Shown: positions 33,446-46,779, numbered from the stretch's first letter. The stretch: 64,000 nucleotides of DNA from Hyalella azteca (GCF_000764305.2 NW_025939599.1:55701-119700), one strand, 5' to 3'. Translations and numbers: made by a program. The notes: generated by a model not told the origin, from the letters alone.

Positions 33446-35759
33446 GTACATCACGGCCGGCGTACGAATTTTCCATCAGCCTGAGTGATGTTCTTCTACA
33501 TGTACAGTTTGTATGCATCAGTGTAGCCAAGAGTTCATGCATCAGTGGTTATAGGAATTATCTAATTAGGAATTTTATAGGAACTAATTATCTACATAGG
33601 AATTTTTTATTAAAAGTCTGCAAGGACGCAACAATACATGCAAAGTTTCAACCTAATGTTAACCACCATCATTAAAGCTTTCATTAAAGTCAGAACTCCA
33701 TGCTTCCCAATCGTAGTGAGACAATAAGGCTTGAGGCTTCGAGAGAAGAGAATAAACAATAGTTATAATTCTGACACGTTTTAAACGTAAGTAATTTGTA
33801 CAACAATCAAATGGCCAAAAAAAGCATCAAATCACACACATCAATTCACCTATTTTATTTGAATAACTTTTTACGCCCAGTGGCAAGACGACAATATCGC
33901 CTGAAATATAAGTCGGCTGTCTTGGTAATGTATTGTCAATTGTGATTTCGCAATATAGGATATATAGGCAGTGTAACCTGCGGCATCATCTCCCAGCATT
34001 TGACTTATATTTTATTACTATCATATAAACAAACATTTTGTTGAAATTCGGAGATATTGTGGTCAGATTTAGCACAGAGATTAGGTCAATAATTCTCATA
34101 TGGAATAGTTCTGTTCCGCAGATATTTTATAGTCGATATTACTTGATATAGTCATCTATATCAAATATATAGTTGATATTTAGTCGAGAATACATCCCCG
34201 ATAAACTTGTCCAACTCACATACCTCATATGAGGTCAGCACCATTGATGAATTTCTATAACGTGATGAACAGTGAGCAATGCGAAAATATTAGAAAGATA
34301 CGATTGTCATTCACTGATAATTATTTAAGTTGTGTTTATTTCACGTATAGGTTTGGGGAATGAAACACCGAGCTGACAATATCAACTCATTCACTCTCAA
34401 CCATGCACTGAAATTCATGTCAATAGCTGACACACTATACATGCATGCCTCTGCTCAGGCTTCACCCTACGCCACAATCTCTCAAACTTTACGCATTCTA
34501 TGTTCCGTAAATTTTAAACTTGAATGGCTGTAAACAAATTTGAGATGATAAACAAAGATACAGTACAATTACTATGTACTTGCAAAGTAATGTTAAAATG
34601 CCTATACGTGCTTGCCATCCTTCATGACAGCTGGGTTCTGTATTAACTAATTAAAAGTTTTACAAGATGGCAAAAAAAAATTTTTACATTCATTTTGGTA
34701 CTTGTGGAAGTTAAATTTATGTTTGGTCTGATTGCAGAAAAAGCAAGTTATTTGCGCATCTGATGAAAATTCTTTAAGAAGAGAGAAGTATAAATTTACT
34801 AATTCAAAGGGATTTATTTATATTCTGGTTATTTAACATTTTTTTGTTTGTTCAACATATTCCAAAGATCTGATGGATATCAAAAGACTTGTCTTTGAAT
34901 GCCTATTTTGAGTTTAAACACATTGCTGAGTGCATCTCACCACTTGTGAGTTGCAACCATTAAGTTGAGTGAAATCCTTCGGTCGAGTCATGTTCCTGAG
35001 AGTGGAGATGACGTGAGGGGAGAGGTCTCATTATGTACAAGGTGAAGAATAAGAGTGGTTATATATAGCCAAGAGGTTTAATTCAATCCCAGCCTGGAGC
35101 TTTTATAACCATTAAGCCGTAATTACTTTCGTGATAGAGGCTGCGGCAAGAGGATTACGGAAACGGCTTCGTTTTAACACAGCCTGGATCTTAGCAAACT
35201 TTTATATTGTCTTATCAACGAGGAAGCGGCCGAGCCTGGTGAGTAATGATAGAAATGTTAACGGCGGCCATCCAAAAGAGGAGAAGAAGCTTTTTTTTAT
35301 TCCACTGATTCTAAGAATTTTTTTGTCTCGATTATTCATTAGCAATTACTAAGTAATGTGAAGAAGCAGCCGTTGTTTAGAATGTATTTCTTTTTATTTC
35401 ATGCTAGACTTTGCGAAGAACGTCCAATTATGTAATAGAAGTTTCAACCTTCATGAAAGAAACTTCAGGTCACCGAAGACTCGCCACGAAGTAGCGCTCG
35501 CCAATTTTACGATCACCTTCTATGCTGTAATTGTTCAAATTTTTATGTAAACACGTGCTCTTGAATGCCCTGCCGGAAGGATGGAATTGCAGGAGAACTT
35601 TTCTTGGCGCCTCCTTACGTCTCATCATCTGACGTACGCACGACGCTGAACTCAATAAAGACGAGTTCAGCATTATAAAGTCAACTGGCTTGCTGTTTAC
35701 ACTACAACGATGTGGAAACATACAGTATGTGTTTACATGTGTATGCATAAGTCACGCAT
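33446..35759. other. AT-rich stretch, no gene seen
   Basis: Only short frames without motifs. At 35131-35352 (plus) a 73-codon frame precedes a GGTGAGTAA donor-like site near 35240, but no acceptor or homology supports an exon. Confidence 0.4.
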
Positions 35760-35769
35760 TTTGCACACC

Positions 35770-35950
35770 ATAACAAGTTGTTTGCGTTTTAGGTACATAT
35801 CAATCAAGTATTGTGTAAACCATCAAAAAATATTTGCGATATAAGTGCATATCAGTCAGTAATCTTTTTCACCATCAAACGCTATTTGCATTAAAAGAAC
35901 ACATCAGTCAGATATTTTGCACATTATCACACGTGATTCTTAAATAGGCC
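35770..35950. repeat. Degenerate tandem repeat, about 60 bp x 3
   Basis: Phrases of the type ACATATCAATCAAGTATT, TTTGCACCATCAAA and ATTTGCGTT recur three times in order with many changes. It is an old tandem array. Confidence 0.5.
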
Positions 35951-37604
35951 TGGACTCACAATAATACTATAATCATCATTGAAAATTAAAGCTCTAATCT
36001 TCATTAAAAAAAATCTACTCGAATTATTCATTACTTTTTTGCCAGCAAATGAACCACTTGCACAGACCGTTTTGAAGTAAAAGTGAAAAAATTGCACAGG
36101 ATTTTATGGGGTATTTGAGGCGGCCTATGAGAAGGCGGTGCACTGCAGCAGGCTTTTCAGGTGCACTTGATGCAGCTTCATTAGGACCAGGGGCAAAATG
36201 GGCAAAACTCTTGGGCTAATTGGCACCGAGAAGTTTGAGGCCTAAGCTCCGAGGACTTAAGCCACTTAAGCAGACCTTTGTCGCCCAAACAACTCCTCCG
36301 AGGTTGCTGGTATTGCACAAACGTCCTAACAATTGTATGCTACTGCCATTCTTCTTCAGTATACACTCTGTTAAAAAAATCAAAGGCGGTTTATGGATGT
36401 AAGCTGGATGGCCAAATGTGACTGGGGCTAAAACGACTCTGTTTTGCGGAAGGTAGCTCGCTGAATGCCCGAGCATCTCTTTGTTGCCTCATGTTTTTCC
36501 ACTCTTTAGGATGACTTCATTTGACGGGAAGCAAACAGGAAATTTGAGAACCCGATGAACTGCTCTGTGAGAAAACAAAATTCTTCATTTCGTGAAAAAT
36601 TTTCCCAACAGGAAAATCGTGCCGGATGCAGACCTGGTACGTATTTTTGGTAATTTAGACAGCATGCCCAGTATCATTTCAGACTGCGAGCGCCCGTCAT
36701 TCATGGTGCACAACTAGTACACATCGGTAGCATGATTTGAAAATGCTATCAAAACTAAAACTCGTATCATATTGAAGGAATCAGGATGGTTTTTCTTCCT
36801 GTAAAACTTCATTCCATTTATTTACGGCCAACTGCACGGTTAGAAATGTTATATATTAAATTTTTGGCTATTTACATGACAGATTTGTCGGAAGGCTATC
36901 AGCGGAGGCATGCGAGGTGAAGAGAAGGTATGCAGGGAAGGCCTTTATGGGTGACTCATGAAGACGGACGTGCAAGACAGAGCCTGTCGATTGGTCCAGA
37001 CAATCTATAGCAGTGAACCGCATGCAGGAAATTTGATCAGTCAAGAAGTGATCAGGAGAGTGCAGCCACGATTTGGACTTCCATTGTACCCATACGAGGT
37101 GGTAATAATTGCAGTGTTATACTGTATGTAATGATCGTCGGGTATGCACAGATTATACGTTAATATGTCAAGCCAACAAAAATATTGCGTGGTACAAACA
37201 ACTAACAACTCTAACCGCCTATTAGTTATTAATAATTCAGAGGATATCAATTTAAATTAGTGAGGGTATGAGTTTAGTTCGAAATTATCTTTCGAACTTC
37301 ACTATCAACTTAGTTGTCTCTTCAAACAATGCTTCTTTCTTGGTTCAATTTCAACGAAAAACATTATACTGTAGGCGGGCAAGATATATAAGATTAGGTT
37401 CGTTGTGGCATGGATGCGTCTCTCCTCACACCGACGTTCGTACACAATTAAAACAAACAGCTCGAGCTCGGCTTTCGGCGGCAGCAAGACTTGGAGGTTC
37501 AAGTCAAACTTTGAAATCGGATAACCAAGTCCAAAGTGAAGTGATGAAGATTCGTTTCCTCATTTGAGTCGCTCTTGGCTTCCGACTCACGTTTCCCTTC
37601 CTCG
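35951..37604. other. No gene seen
   Basis: The sequence is mixed. Frames at 36216-36476 and 37041-37250 lack any supporting signal. Confidence 0.4.
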
Positions 37605-37834
37605 ATTCCAAACGCCATGCTCAGGCTGAAAGATTTTTTGGGTGGTGCCCTCGCTTGCGTGATTCTTGAGGGTAAACCCAATAGAAAGTTTAAAGCCGCA
37701 GTAAATTGGCCGCCTATTAACCGGCTATAATGTTTACCGAGGAATAAAGTCATCAAACTACTCGTATTAGCAGCTCTCAGCAATCGCGTTGAACTGCCAC
37801 ACAGGCGCGCGTTACAGCGAGCGTTGTCTGCAAA
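37605..37834 (-). CDS. Candidate internal exon, unknown product
   Basis: Within a 120-codon minus-strand frame, a segment lies between an acceptor-like GTTTGGTTTGCAG and a donor-like GTGAGT. It encodes a neutral, partly hydrophobic peptide with FTAALNFLLGLPSRITQ near the middle. Splice-like borders at both ends are the only support. No family is recognised. Confidence 0.2.
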
Positions 37835-37861
37835 CCAAACGCAGCCCTCGTCTGCTATCAA

Positions 37862-38790
37862 TGCTCGCCCTGATATTCCTCAATGGAAAATAAATATTGT
37901 ATTAGCACTAAATGATATTAAAAAAACCATATCTTTCAAGGCAAAAATCAATTCACTTCACTGGAGGTCACAGCAATCGCAACGAATCTTTCGACTTCTT
38001 CGGTATTGTATCTTAATAATTAAACTTTAGAGTAATCGGGTGCCGCAGATCCTACATGAGGTTTACCGGTTATTCAGTAAAAGGGCTGGGGCCTGTAATT
38101 AAATATTTATTATTAAAAATTTGAGCAAGTTGCGTGCCATTTGATCGTGGAACTCAACAACGTTAAATAACTTTCGCTTTGTTTGCTGTTAACAATAAGT
38201 AGCCGCGCATATCGCATTCGTCATTTTATCATTTTATGAAAGCGGTGTGCTGTTATTAGAAAGTTGTGACTATGAAGTTCAGCCAGGAAGATTTTCTGGG
38301 AGCATCTTTGAATCTGTTTACTGGTCGGATTATAAATTAATTAGAATATGTGCTGAATATAAGATCATGAAAGATATACTTGAACGTCGAGAGGATGTAC
38401 CAGGCTTACTAAACGTCATTAGCAACAAACCTCAAGGATCACTGACGAAAAAGAAGACAAATTTGCTGAACGAAAATTACATTTTTAAATACCTTTTTTA
38501 CATGATAGCCTTGCCACCAGATGCTAATGATTGCGCGCTTAAATTTATAAAAAAATGAAGGATTTACATAGGATTTTATGGGTTACGTGGTTCAATTAGA
38601 ACGGATGTGTGACGCGATACGATAGGAAGCCAGTGCACACATGAAAAATGGGTAGTTGATGTTGTGGTGGTGTGGCACTTCACCACTACACGCCTGAGAC
38701 GGTATGGCACACCACTACACGCCTGTGGTGTTGTGATACCACCAACAGTAAGGGCATAACGTGTATAATGTATATTGATGACACTTCACG
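37862..38790. other. AT-rich stretch with one unassigned frame
   Basis: The plus frame 38247-38558 (103 codons) reads fairly protein-like (SDYKLIRICAEYKIMKDILE) but matches nothing I know and has only a weak acceptor upstream. A small CACCACTACACGCCTG duplication sits at 38670-38725. Confidence 0.3.
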
Positions 38791-38824
38791 TTATATAGAT
38801 ACTTGACTGGAGCATGAAGCAAAT

Positions 38825-39203
38825 AGCTTTCGTGGTGATGACATTCTAGACACAAGTCACGATGTATATAGCGTGCGTGGTGATGATATTCTAAGCGCTT
38901 TACTGAAGTCACGATGTATATAGCGTGTGTGGTGATGATATTCTAAGCGCTTTACTGAAGTCACTATGTATATAGCGTGTGTGGTGATGATATTCTAAGC
39001 GCTTTACTGAAGTCACTATGTATATAGCGTGTGTGGTGATGATATTCTAAGCGCTTTACTGAAGTCACGATGCATATAGCGTGTGTGGTGATGATATTCT
39101 AAGCGCTTTACTGAAGTCACTATGTATATAGCGTGTGTAGTGATGTTATTTTAAGCATTTTACTGAAGTCACGATGTATTTAGCATGCGTGGTGATTATA
39201 TTA
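38825..39203. repeat. 52-bp satellite, left segment, about 7 copies
   Basis: The unit has TGAAGTCACGATGTATATAG, then CGTGTGTGGTGATGATATTC, then TAAGCGCTTTAC. Central copies are almost identical and edge copies divergent. The array resumes at 40505 after a 1.3-kb interruption. Confidence 0.93.
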
Positions 39204-40504
39204 TTGTAACCGGGTGTTTCCATGACCATTTCGCGACACAGCAAATCTGCAACTTGTTAATTTGATATAAAGATGATCCGGGTTTTAGGACCTGAGTTCG
39301 CGGTGTCGTTCACCAAACAGACTTTTTTTATACTGGTGGCTTGTGCTATATGAAGCTAGGTGGCTTGTGTTTATTTTCACTATGATTAGTTGCAAACCTA
39401 ATGTAATGAAGTGCTGTGCAAATTTCCCACCTCTGACTATCAGACCGCAAAGAATGGGCACGACCAGCTCTGACGTAGGCGTTAAATTGATTGTGACCGT
39501 AAGTTAAGCTGCTGATCCCGACTTGCCTACTGGTTCCTCTTATAGGATTTTGACTCCGACGTCAGAGTGAATTGCGCACGATAGTGGTGAGATTTGATTA
39601 CTTAGTGAAATATCGTGATTTTTGTAAATATAATGATTTGTCATGTGTAGGTATTTACTTTTGTTTTCTGTTGTAGGATCGGTCGATTGTTCTCAAAACT
39701 CAGTGTTTTAGCTCTCTCCCCGAAATTTAGCTCTCTCCGCGCATTCGACTTGAATTAGCTCTCATGTTCCATTTTCAATTATTCTCTAAGTAATCCGTTT
39801 TGTTAATTTGTTTAATTCTATTTTCGCACCCGTTTGTTTGATTTGCTAAAATTTGCCGTTTATCTAGAATACATTTAATTAAGCTTGTTGTTTGAGCTAT
39901 CAATCTGTCTAACCCAAGCCTTGCTTATATAAGCCAATTGGGAAGTATCTCACAATTTTCGGTCATTGGCGACCGTGACATTTAAGACCATCCAAACTTA
40001 CAAGGTGACACAACAGATAATTCGGAAAGTTAAGGCTAGTTCGTCTCACTTAACCTATTTTGAATGTGCATCTAGAGAGGAAGCATGGCTAAATTGGGAT
40101 TCTTTTTTAAAAAATATGGCCTTGATCCATTTGCTTATTTGCGTTTTACTAAACTAAATTTATGAATATTGAGTGCTAATTATCGTTTGTAATTTTACTG
40201 AATTTCGTTATAGCTGAAATGAAGGAATTCAGCCTTCATAGCCCGTGATATAATTAGGGCTATTTTTTTCTTCCATTTACTGCTTGCCCCTCTCATGCTC
40301 CTTTTAACACACTTTAATTGACATCCGAATTTATTTATTTAAATTTTCTTCTTCAGCTCATTTTTACCGTCAATGCCGTGAAACCCCTCAGCTGTAAACG
40401 GATTACCTATAATCCAGTATTCTTTATATATACCGTTTATATAACTGTTTCATTATTCCATGAAATCAATTATGTAAATTACAAGGTTGCCGCAGGCAAC
40501 ATTA
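39204..40504. mobile_element. 1.3-kb insertion splitting the 52-bp satellite
   Basis: The left satellite copy breaks within GATTATATT and the right one resumes with TAAGCACTTGAC. These are the two sides of the same unit position, so the intervening 1.3 kb was probably inserted. It contains an LTR-like segment (39671-39980) and ends near a GTTGCC-gca-GGCAAC hairpin (40486-40500). No clear terminal inverted repeats or target duplication are visible, so the element type is undecided. Confidence 0.5.
39671..39980 (+). mobile_element. Possible LTR end with primer-binding-like site
   Basis: A segment starting TGTTGTAGGATC has a TATA box (TTATATAAGCC, about 39925) and ends ...TCGGTCA. TTGGCGACCGTGACA, a typical minus-strand primer site for Ty3/gypsy-type or BEL-type elements, follows directly. 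No second LTR and no gag-pol sequence were found. It would be a truncated retroelement remnant inside the satellite-splitting insertion. The motif could also be chance. Confidence 0.35.
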
Positions 40505-40662
40505 TAAGCACTTGACTGGAGTCACGATGTATATAGCGTGTGTGGTGATGATTTTCTATACACTTGACTGAAGTCACGATGTATATAGCGTGTGTGGTGA
40601 TGATATTCTAAGCACTTTATTGAAGTTATGATGTATATAGCGTGCGTTGTGATAACATTGTA
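40505..40662. repeat. 52-bp satellite, right segment, about 3 copies
   Basis: Same unit and orientation as 38825-39203, with slightly more divergence. It marks the far side of the insertion. Confidence 0.9.
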
Positions 40663-41572
40663 AGAACTTTATTCGAGGTTCAGCGCAAATGGCTCAAAAT
40701 TGAGTAAGATGTTCGTCAAAGGCCGGCGCCTGTTTCCCAAGTGCTTTGGTGAACATAAGTAATGCAGAGTTAATGCGCGTAAGTAACTTTGTCAAGTATG
40801 CGTAATTCTTTCCATGTTCAGTAATAATCGCTGGGGACTGTTGCCCTTTGATTGGCTTTCCTCATTACGCACTTGTTTTAAAATTCTTTTGATCCTATAA
40901 AAGGACTGCTGCTTAAATTTAACCATGTTTATAACATTAGTGATGAATATTATTTATGTCATCGCCGGCCAACCGCAAGAATTTAATTAACCCACAATAA
41001 CTTACATCAAATTCTCGACTCCATTCGGTCCCCTTGGTCGTCATTAAGTGTCCGCGCTTGAAGATGTATTAAAGTACCTCGATAGATGTTATTAAATTCA
41101 AAACAAAGTTTCAGAGCCTTACAAAGCCTATAAGCTTGTTTCTCCTTGATGGAAGATAATTGAGCTAAAATACATTGGAAGTAGTTTATGAGTTTATTTG
41201 TTAACTTATTTAAAGAACATCCGTCATGTTTTACAAAACTTAGAAGGAAAAGATGTCTGATTTGAATGGTAATAAGGTGAACGAATATACTGCTTAATTT
41301 TCCTTTTTTCCACGGTAGCAATATTACGGGTTGCTTATGAAGGAACAATATAAAGCCACTTGTAGCAATGAAGTAGTGTTCTTCATTATATGTAAGAATT
41401 GGAATTTTTTGACAAGTTTTCGAGCTACAAATGTTATTTATACTTTAATTTGATTTAAGTCAACTGGTCCCTCCGCCCAGCCTGGTCTTCAGCTGTTGGG
41501 TGGTGGACGGAAATGCAGGATATATGTTTTAGTTGAATCCATGCAATGTTATTAAAATGTAGCGATGAAATC
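40663..41572. other. AT-rich stretch, no gene seen
   Basis: A minus frame at 41007-41348 (113 codons) is lysine- and leucine-rich without motifs or splice support. Nothing else is recognisable. Confidence 0.4.
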
Positions 41573-41690
41573 ACGCACCACACAGCAATACTACCCTGCA
41601 CCACACAGCAATACTCCCCTGCACCACACAGCAATACTCTCATGCACGACACAGCAATACTCTCATGCACGACACAGCAATACTCATATA
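41573..41690. repeat. 21-bp minisatellite, 5-6 copies
   Basis: CACAGCAATACTCCCCTGCA plus C repeats with the variants TACCCTGC and CTCATGCACGA. The period is a multiple of 3, so both strands remain open. Confidence 0.9.
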
Positions 41691-41845
41691 CAAATAGTCC
41701 CAGGCCTCCACAAATCATCAGCCTCATTAAGTATTCATATTATAGCATTGCTTAATCGACATAAGCATTCAAAACGCTCATTTATCCTGCTCTATTTACG
41801 ACCCCGCTCATCACTCGGCAACTACACATACTGCCATCGATCACG

Positions 41846-41900
41846 ACTGAAGCCCGTCAATCATGACTGATGCCCGTCAATCATGACTGATGCACGTTGT
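41846..41900. repeat. 20-bp tandem repeat, about 3 copies
   Basis: CCCGTCAATCATGACTGATG repeats almost exactly. Each copy contains the palindrome ATCATGAC/TCATGA. No coding content. Confidence 0.8.
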
Positions 41901-42137
41901 TAGCACTCCATCAGTTTCTGTTGCTGCGCTCTTTACTGCCGCAATTGATTATAAGATTCTTTGCCCAGCGACAATCAGGGGCTTTTCCATGCCAAGATTT
42001 ATGGTCACGCCGGGGGACGGGAATGAGCCTTAAATCACCGCGACCAAACCATCGAGCATAAATGGCCGCCTAACGACCACTTTAAATATATTCAATCTTA
42101 TAAATATTAATATTATTAATTGAATGTGTCGATTATG

Positions 42138-42350
42138 TTTCAGCAGCAACGTATTAGCTGCATCATATATCAGCAGCGTATCAGCAGCAGCATATATCAG
42201 CAGCAGCTAAGCAGCTTCAGTAACTTCGATCGTCTGTCAGCGCCCGACGTCCGTTGCAGTTGCCCGCCAAGCATGCAGAGACTAACTTCCTACCCCTCGC
42301 CTCGAGAATTTCATCGTGAATTTCATCGTGAATTTCATCGTGAATTTCAT
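42138..42350. repeat. CAGCAG-type and 12-bp tandem repeats
   Basis: At 42138-42220 CAGCAG and CATATAT motifs alternate. At 42305-42345 the 12-bp unit GAATTTCATCGT repeats about four times. Both lie within one short plus frame that has no domain. Confidence 0.7.
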
Positions 42351-43054
42351 AAATTTAAATATAAATCTGATAGCCTGAACATACATTTAAAAAGTCAATA
42401 TAAAATTGTATTTGTTCTGTGACATATTCTATTTGTGTTTCCAATAACTCTTCACTGTGGAAACTTCAGGGATCGAGATCCTCGCAAAAACTTTGAATCA
42501 AATTAAGGAAATATTATACATTTTCCTAAATTAATCGTTTAAACAGCAATGTCCTGCCTTCTCATTTCACAAAAAAAAACGAAAGTCTAAGCAGACGATT
42601 ATCATGGTCCTTGAGCCTTCAACAACTTGACTTGCGACTTGAGCCTTCAATTAAATAAAAATCTGGAAAATTATCTACATTTGTTCGACTAATAATCATG
42701 CATGACCGACTCCCTCATGCCGACACATGCGGTAAATGATAGCCGACAGATTTCCTAAGTCACGCACTCGCACGCATTTCGTCGGCTCCAAAAAGAATTA
42801 CTTTTTTCTATTAGCACGAAACCCATGCGGAGTTTGAGCGACAGGGGTTAATTTGGTCATGACTGATGTAAGGAATAGAAAAGCTTTGAAATTATTTGAG
42901 ACAATGAAGCTCGCGCAAGACTTTAATGTCTTTGCGATGACTTCTCGACGAGGCAAAGAGTCAACGGTGAGCTAATTTCCTTCATTCCGATCCCAAATGA
43001 CTGAGCCTGGGACAAGATAATGATACTCTCATATTCTAGCGAAGACCTTAATTG

Positions 43055-43172
43055 TATGATATGGCAGTGGTACTGCATGGTATGGCAGTGGTACTGCATG
43101 GTATGGCAGTGGTACTGCATGGTATGGCAATTGTACTGCATGGTATGGCAGTGGTACTGCATGGTATATGGC
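43055..43172. repeat. 21-bp minisatellite, about 5-6 copies
   Basis: TGGTATGGCAGTGGTACTGC plus A repeats with near identity. Both strands stay open because the period is a multiple of 3 (CMVWQWY on plus; YHAVPLP on minus). Confidence 0.92.
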
Positions 43173-46100
43173 AGTGGCGGTTCTTCGAATGTAACTCCGG
43201 CAAAATTTCAAAATGAAATTGCATATCTGCATAAGTAGCAGTACTACCGCCCTCAAGTAACCCTGGTGTGGGACAAAACCGTGCAAGCAATATTCGTGTA
43301 GCACTTGTAATAAAGTAACGATAAAATGTTGAACATATGAATATTGTTATAAGTAGAAAAATGAAGAATCATGTAGTGACTGAAAGTCGGTATTTGATTA
43401 GCTCGGAATGCAAAGCCGCGATGAAACGAAACTGAATGTTCGCCGAAATTTCAGGGTGGAGGATAGCCATCTTCTGTTGCATGTCTGGTCCAGGGATTTT
43501 TTAGATTTGCTGTCTGGCTCTAACCAGCTGAGTTCCGACGATCCTACACAACCATTGAGTGTTACCCATTTTAAAAATAGTTATTTAACCCGAAAATTAA
43601 TTCTTTTTAGTGCACGGGAATTGCATGACAAATAAATAAAAAACTGTTAAAACTTTTCAGTTGCAGATCTTACATTGAACTCTCAATTAATTACGACTTT
43701 GTACGACTGTATGTAGTGAAAAAAACCTACATCATTTTTTTCTTTAACACACGTGAAAAAATAAGCAATATACAAAGCAGATAATTAGGTGAAAAGAAAA
43801 CTTGACGCCCACTATTGTAATTTCTACACAGTGTGTGAGGCCTACTGAAAGTAAGAGTCCAGGGCAGCGGTGGCGTGACGCGCGTCAAGTTTCAAGTTCC
43901 GTGTACAGAGCGCCGGTCAAATCTACTCGTAATTACGCACCTAGCAACCCCTTGCGCGGCCACGAGACCAGTTGATATCATTCTTTTCCTACATTTTCTC
44001 CCATGGAGTTTGTTTATTATTTAACAACGATATCCATTTTCCTTGACGTTCAATAAATTAGTTGAAAAATGTAACGCTGTGAACTACAACGAAGAGTCAA
44101 TCCAATGGCAAAAGTTAATTCCGAAAGAATAAACTCTTGTATATGGGAATTATAATTGCAATAGAAAGACTTCCCAATTTCAGGCCCCGAATAATGCGAA
44201 TACGTCAATTAATTCTATTTATTTACTCTGATAGTTCATTGTAACTTCGCGCACGTCGGGCGCGAGGTACGGGAGGCCCACGGCTAAGTAATGAGGCCTT
44301 GACGGGACACGGCGACGCTCTCAGGCGCCGCTGTTTAAATCAAGCGTAGCACCTCCACCTGACGCGTACCTCCTCTGTTCGATGTCATTGCTGTCCGGTT
44401 TCATTGATTTTCCGGCTAATTTTATTTTAATTACGTATCTGAAAACAAATTAGGATGAAGACTCGGATAAACAAATCAATTTCACGCGCTTAAGTGCAGT
44501 TCTTGGTCATCTTAATTACCGAATTAAAAATGAATTAGATTATAGGCTCGTATACGCCATGCAAGAGCGAACGATAGAGTGCGAACCATGTTGCTTTAAT
44601 TTGAAAAATTAGAAACTCATTAGTGGAAAATTGTGAGGTATGTGATGCAAGTGATGCAACGCTGCACCATTGCACTACGGTTTCTATTTAGCGCATTTTC
44701 TCATTTTTGGAAAAAAAGGCGCTATTGAGCTCGTCATTTCAGTCCGTCTGTCTGTCTGTCTGTCCGGCTGTCCGTGACTTCACGTTTTCGTCGACGAGAA
44801 AATGCGCTCTCTGTCACTCGCTGCAGTGAGTACCGAGTTATATTTTTTGTATAAATAGACTTGCTACGCAGTATATATATCGTTAGAGATATTATTAAAA
44901 TAAATATTCATATACTTTGTTTACGCCACGCACGTGAACAAAGAAAAGAAAAGCGGGCAGCGATAACAGTAGCGAATCCACATGGTAATTGTCGGTCAAT
45001 TTGGAGAGAGTATTTTAATGAAGGCAGCTAATAAAGGCGGGCGCTAATGAACACGCCACAACACTCGACGCAAAACTCTACGGCGAAACCCGCCGAGGTC
45101 CGCGCCGGTGAAGACTGACATTCAACGACGCCTGGAATGAGCGGCGATCCCTAGCGTAGCGTGGATACTGACTGCGTTAACAGAATATTACGATGAATTA
45201 TTGTGACTTGTGATGAGTAGGTTGGGGGACATTGCAGGGAGTACGGCGTAGCGTGCTAATGACCGGGCTGGTGTGACATCACGAGTCCAGCGAGTATGCA
45301 TGAGCTGAGTGTGTTATTTAGAGAATTTTCAACAGCTAGCATGTTATTTTCGAAATAGCTACAGAAACTGAGCTAAATTTGAGGTTTGAGGCCAGATTTC
45401 GTTATTTAATATGCATTCCACAATAAGATGTCCCAATTTACTCATCATGACTCCCATACTTTATTCTTCCTCTCATTCATCTTGGGTGTCTAACAATGAA
45501 ATAAATTCATAGTTTTTTTAACTACGAGCAGCTGCCAATTTTAAACTGGAGTTTATGCATTTACCAGCTAACATTGCAGTATCAAAACATTCACACTTTG
45601 TTAATGCACATAATTTGCGCTGGTCTGAACCATATGTTCACAAACAATCGCAACATCGTAAATCGAAGTCATTCACCCTTTTTTCCCTGCTCAAACATCC
45701 CAATAGCAGATTTGTACTTGCATTACCGTTTATTCGGAAGTTATGATGTACGTGAGATCTCAGCAGCAGCTATTACGTATACTTATGATGGTTTTTCAGC
45801 CAAAGTGTTCTTTATCACAACGAAACAGAACATTAGTGAGGGCGAAACTTGAGCAAGCAAATTTGATTGTTAAAGGTAAACCCGCATCATGTTAGCATTA
45901 AACTTTATTATCCAAAATAGTGAAACTTGTGGCTCAACGTAAATTTTGCAGATTTGAAACTTCCCAATTATAAATATTTAAGGTTAAACTACAATATTCT
46001 GAATGAATTTATTTATACATTTTTTTTAATTTCAAAGATATCAAAACTTTCAAGAATTATACGCAATAAATAGTTTTGAAACAAATACTTTTGCGTTTTT

Positions 46101-46769
46101 AAGGCTATATGTTTGAGCCAGTTGTTCTCTGAGCGAGATGCAACTCTAGATTAAATCTCCTGCCAGGTTTGCGTGAATGAAGGATAAGAACAAGTGCTGT
46201 TTTCAATGGCCTGTTATGAGCCTAACAATTATTGCGCGATTACCCGCCTATCAACGGTCAATCTCCGGACCCATCATTGGCTAAATTATATGCATTATAT
46301 CACAGGGGCACTTATTGGCCAGTAAACTCTGTCAATCACCAGCCAAAAATCAGCATATTACCGATATCATCAGCCCATAACTGTTGAAGCATACATAAAC
46401 CTGCAGCCAATGATTGGCCAATCAACGACCTTTCATAAGCCAATCATTATCCTATCACCGACTTATCGCCGGCCAACCATCTGGTCACCGCCAGTCCCCA
46501 TGCTACCTCCGTTAACGTCTTGAAGCTCATCAAGCCCCACGCAGGCCCACGAGCTTTGTCTTGCAGCGATCGCACCGCGTATTGTGCCGCCTCCTTCAGG
46601 CATAAAACGCGCTCGTCTGGAAAACATTTCAGCTCGAAATTTTCCTGCCAACTCGAGCGTTTTTCCAGAAGTCGATATTTTGCCTCAAGTTGCGCTCGTC
46701 TCTGTCCAATCTTGCATTGTCGGATCCCGCGTATAGAGAAGATCTCGTCAGACATCGTCGGATCATCGG
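43173..46769. other. No gene called; GC-richer patches
   Basis: GC-richer patches occur at about 44240-44400 and 45050-45180. The minus frames at 46447-46755 and 46463-46651 overlap and have opposing open frames. Neither carries a recognisable motif. Many CCAAT/ATTGG words cluster at 46250-46480, apparently a degenerate repeat. Confidence 0.35.
44690..44808. repeat. Inverted repeat bracketing a TCTG microsatellite
   Basis: AGCGCATTTTCTC (44690-44702) is mirrored exactly by GAGAAAATGCGCT (44796-44808). Between them lies a (TCTG)n/TGTC run at 44746-44775. The 119-bp unit resembles a tiny fold-back element, but no second copy was found in the window. Confidence 0.6.
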
Positions 46770-46779
46770 CAGGGTTGTG

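Noticed and set aside
40486..40500. Helitron 3' terminus
   Set aside because: The hairpin fits, but the CTRR end and a matching 5' TC start are not present, so the call was not made.
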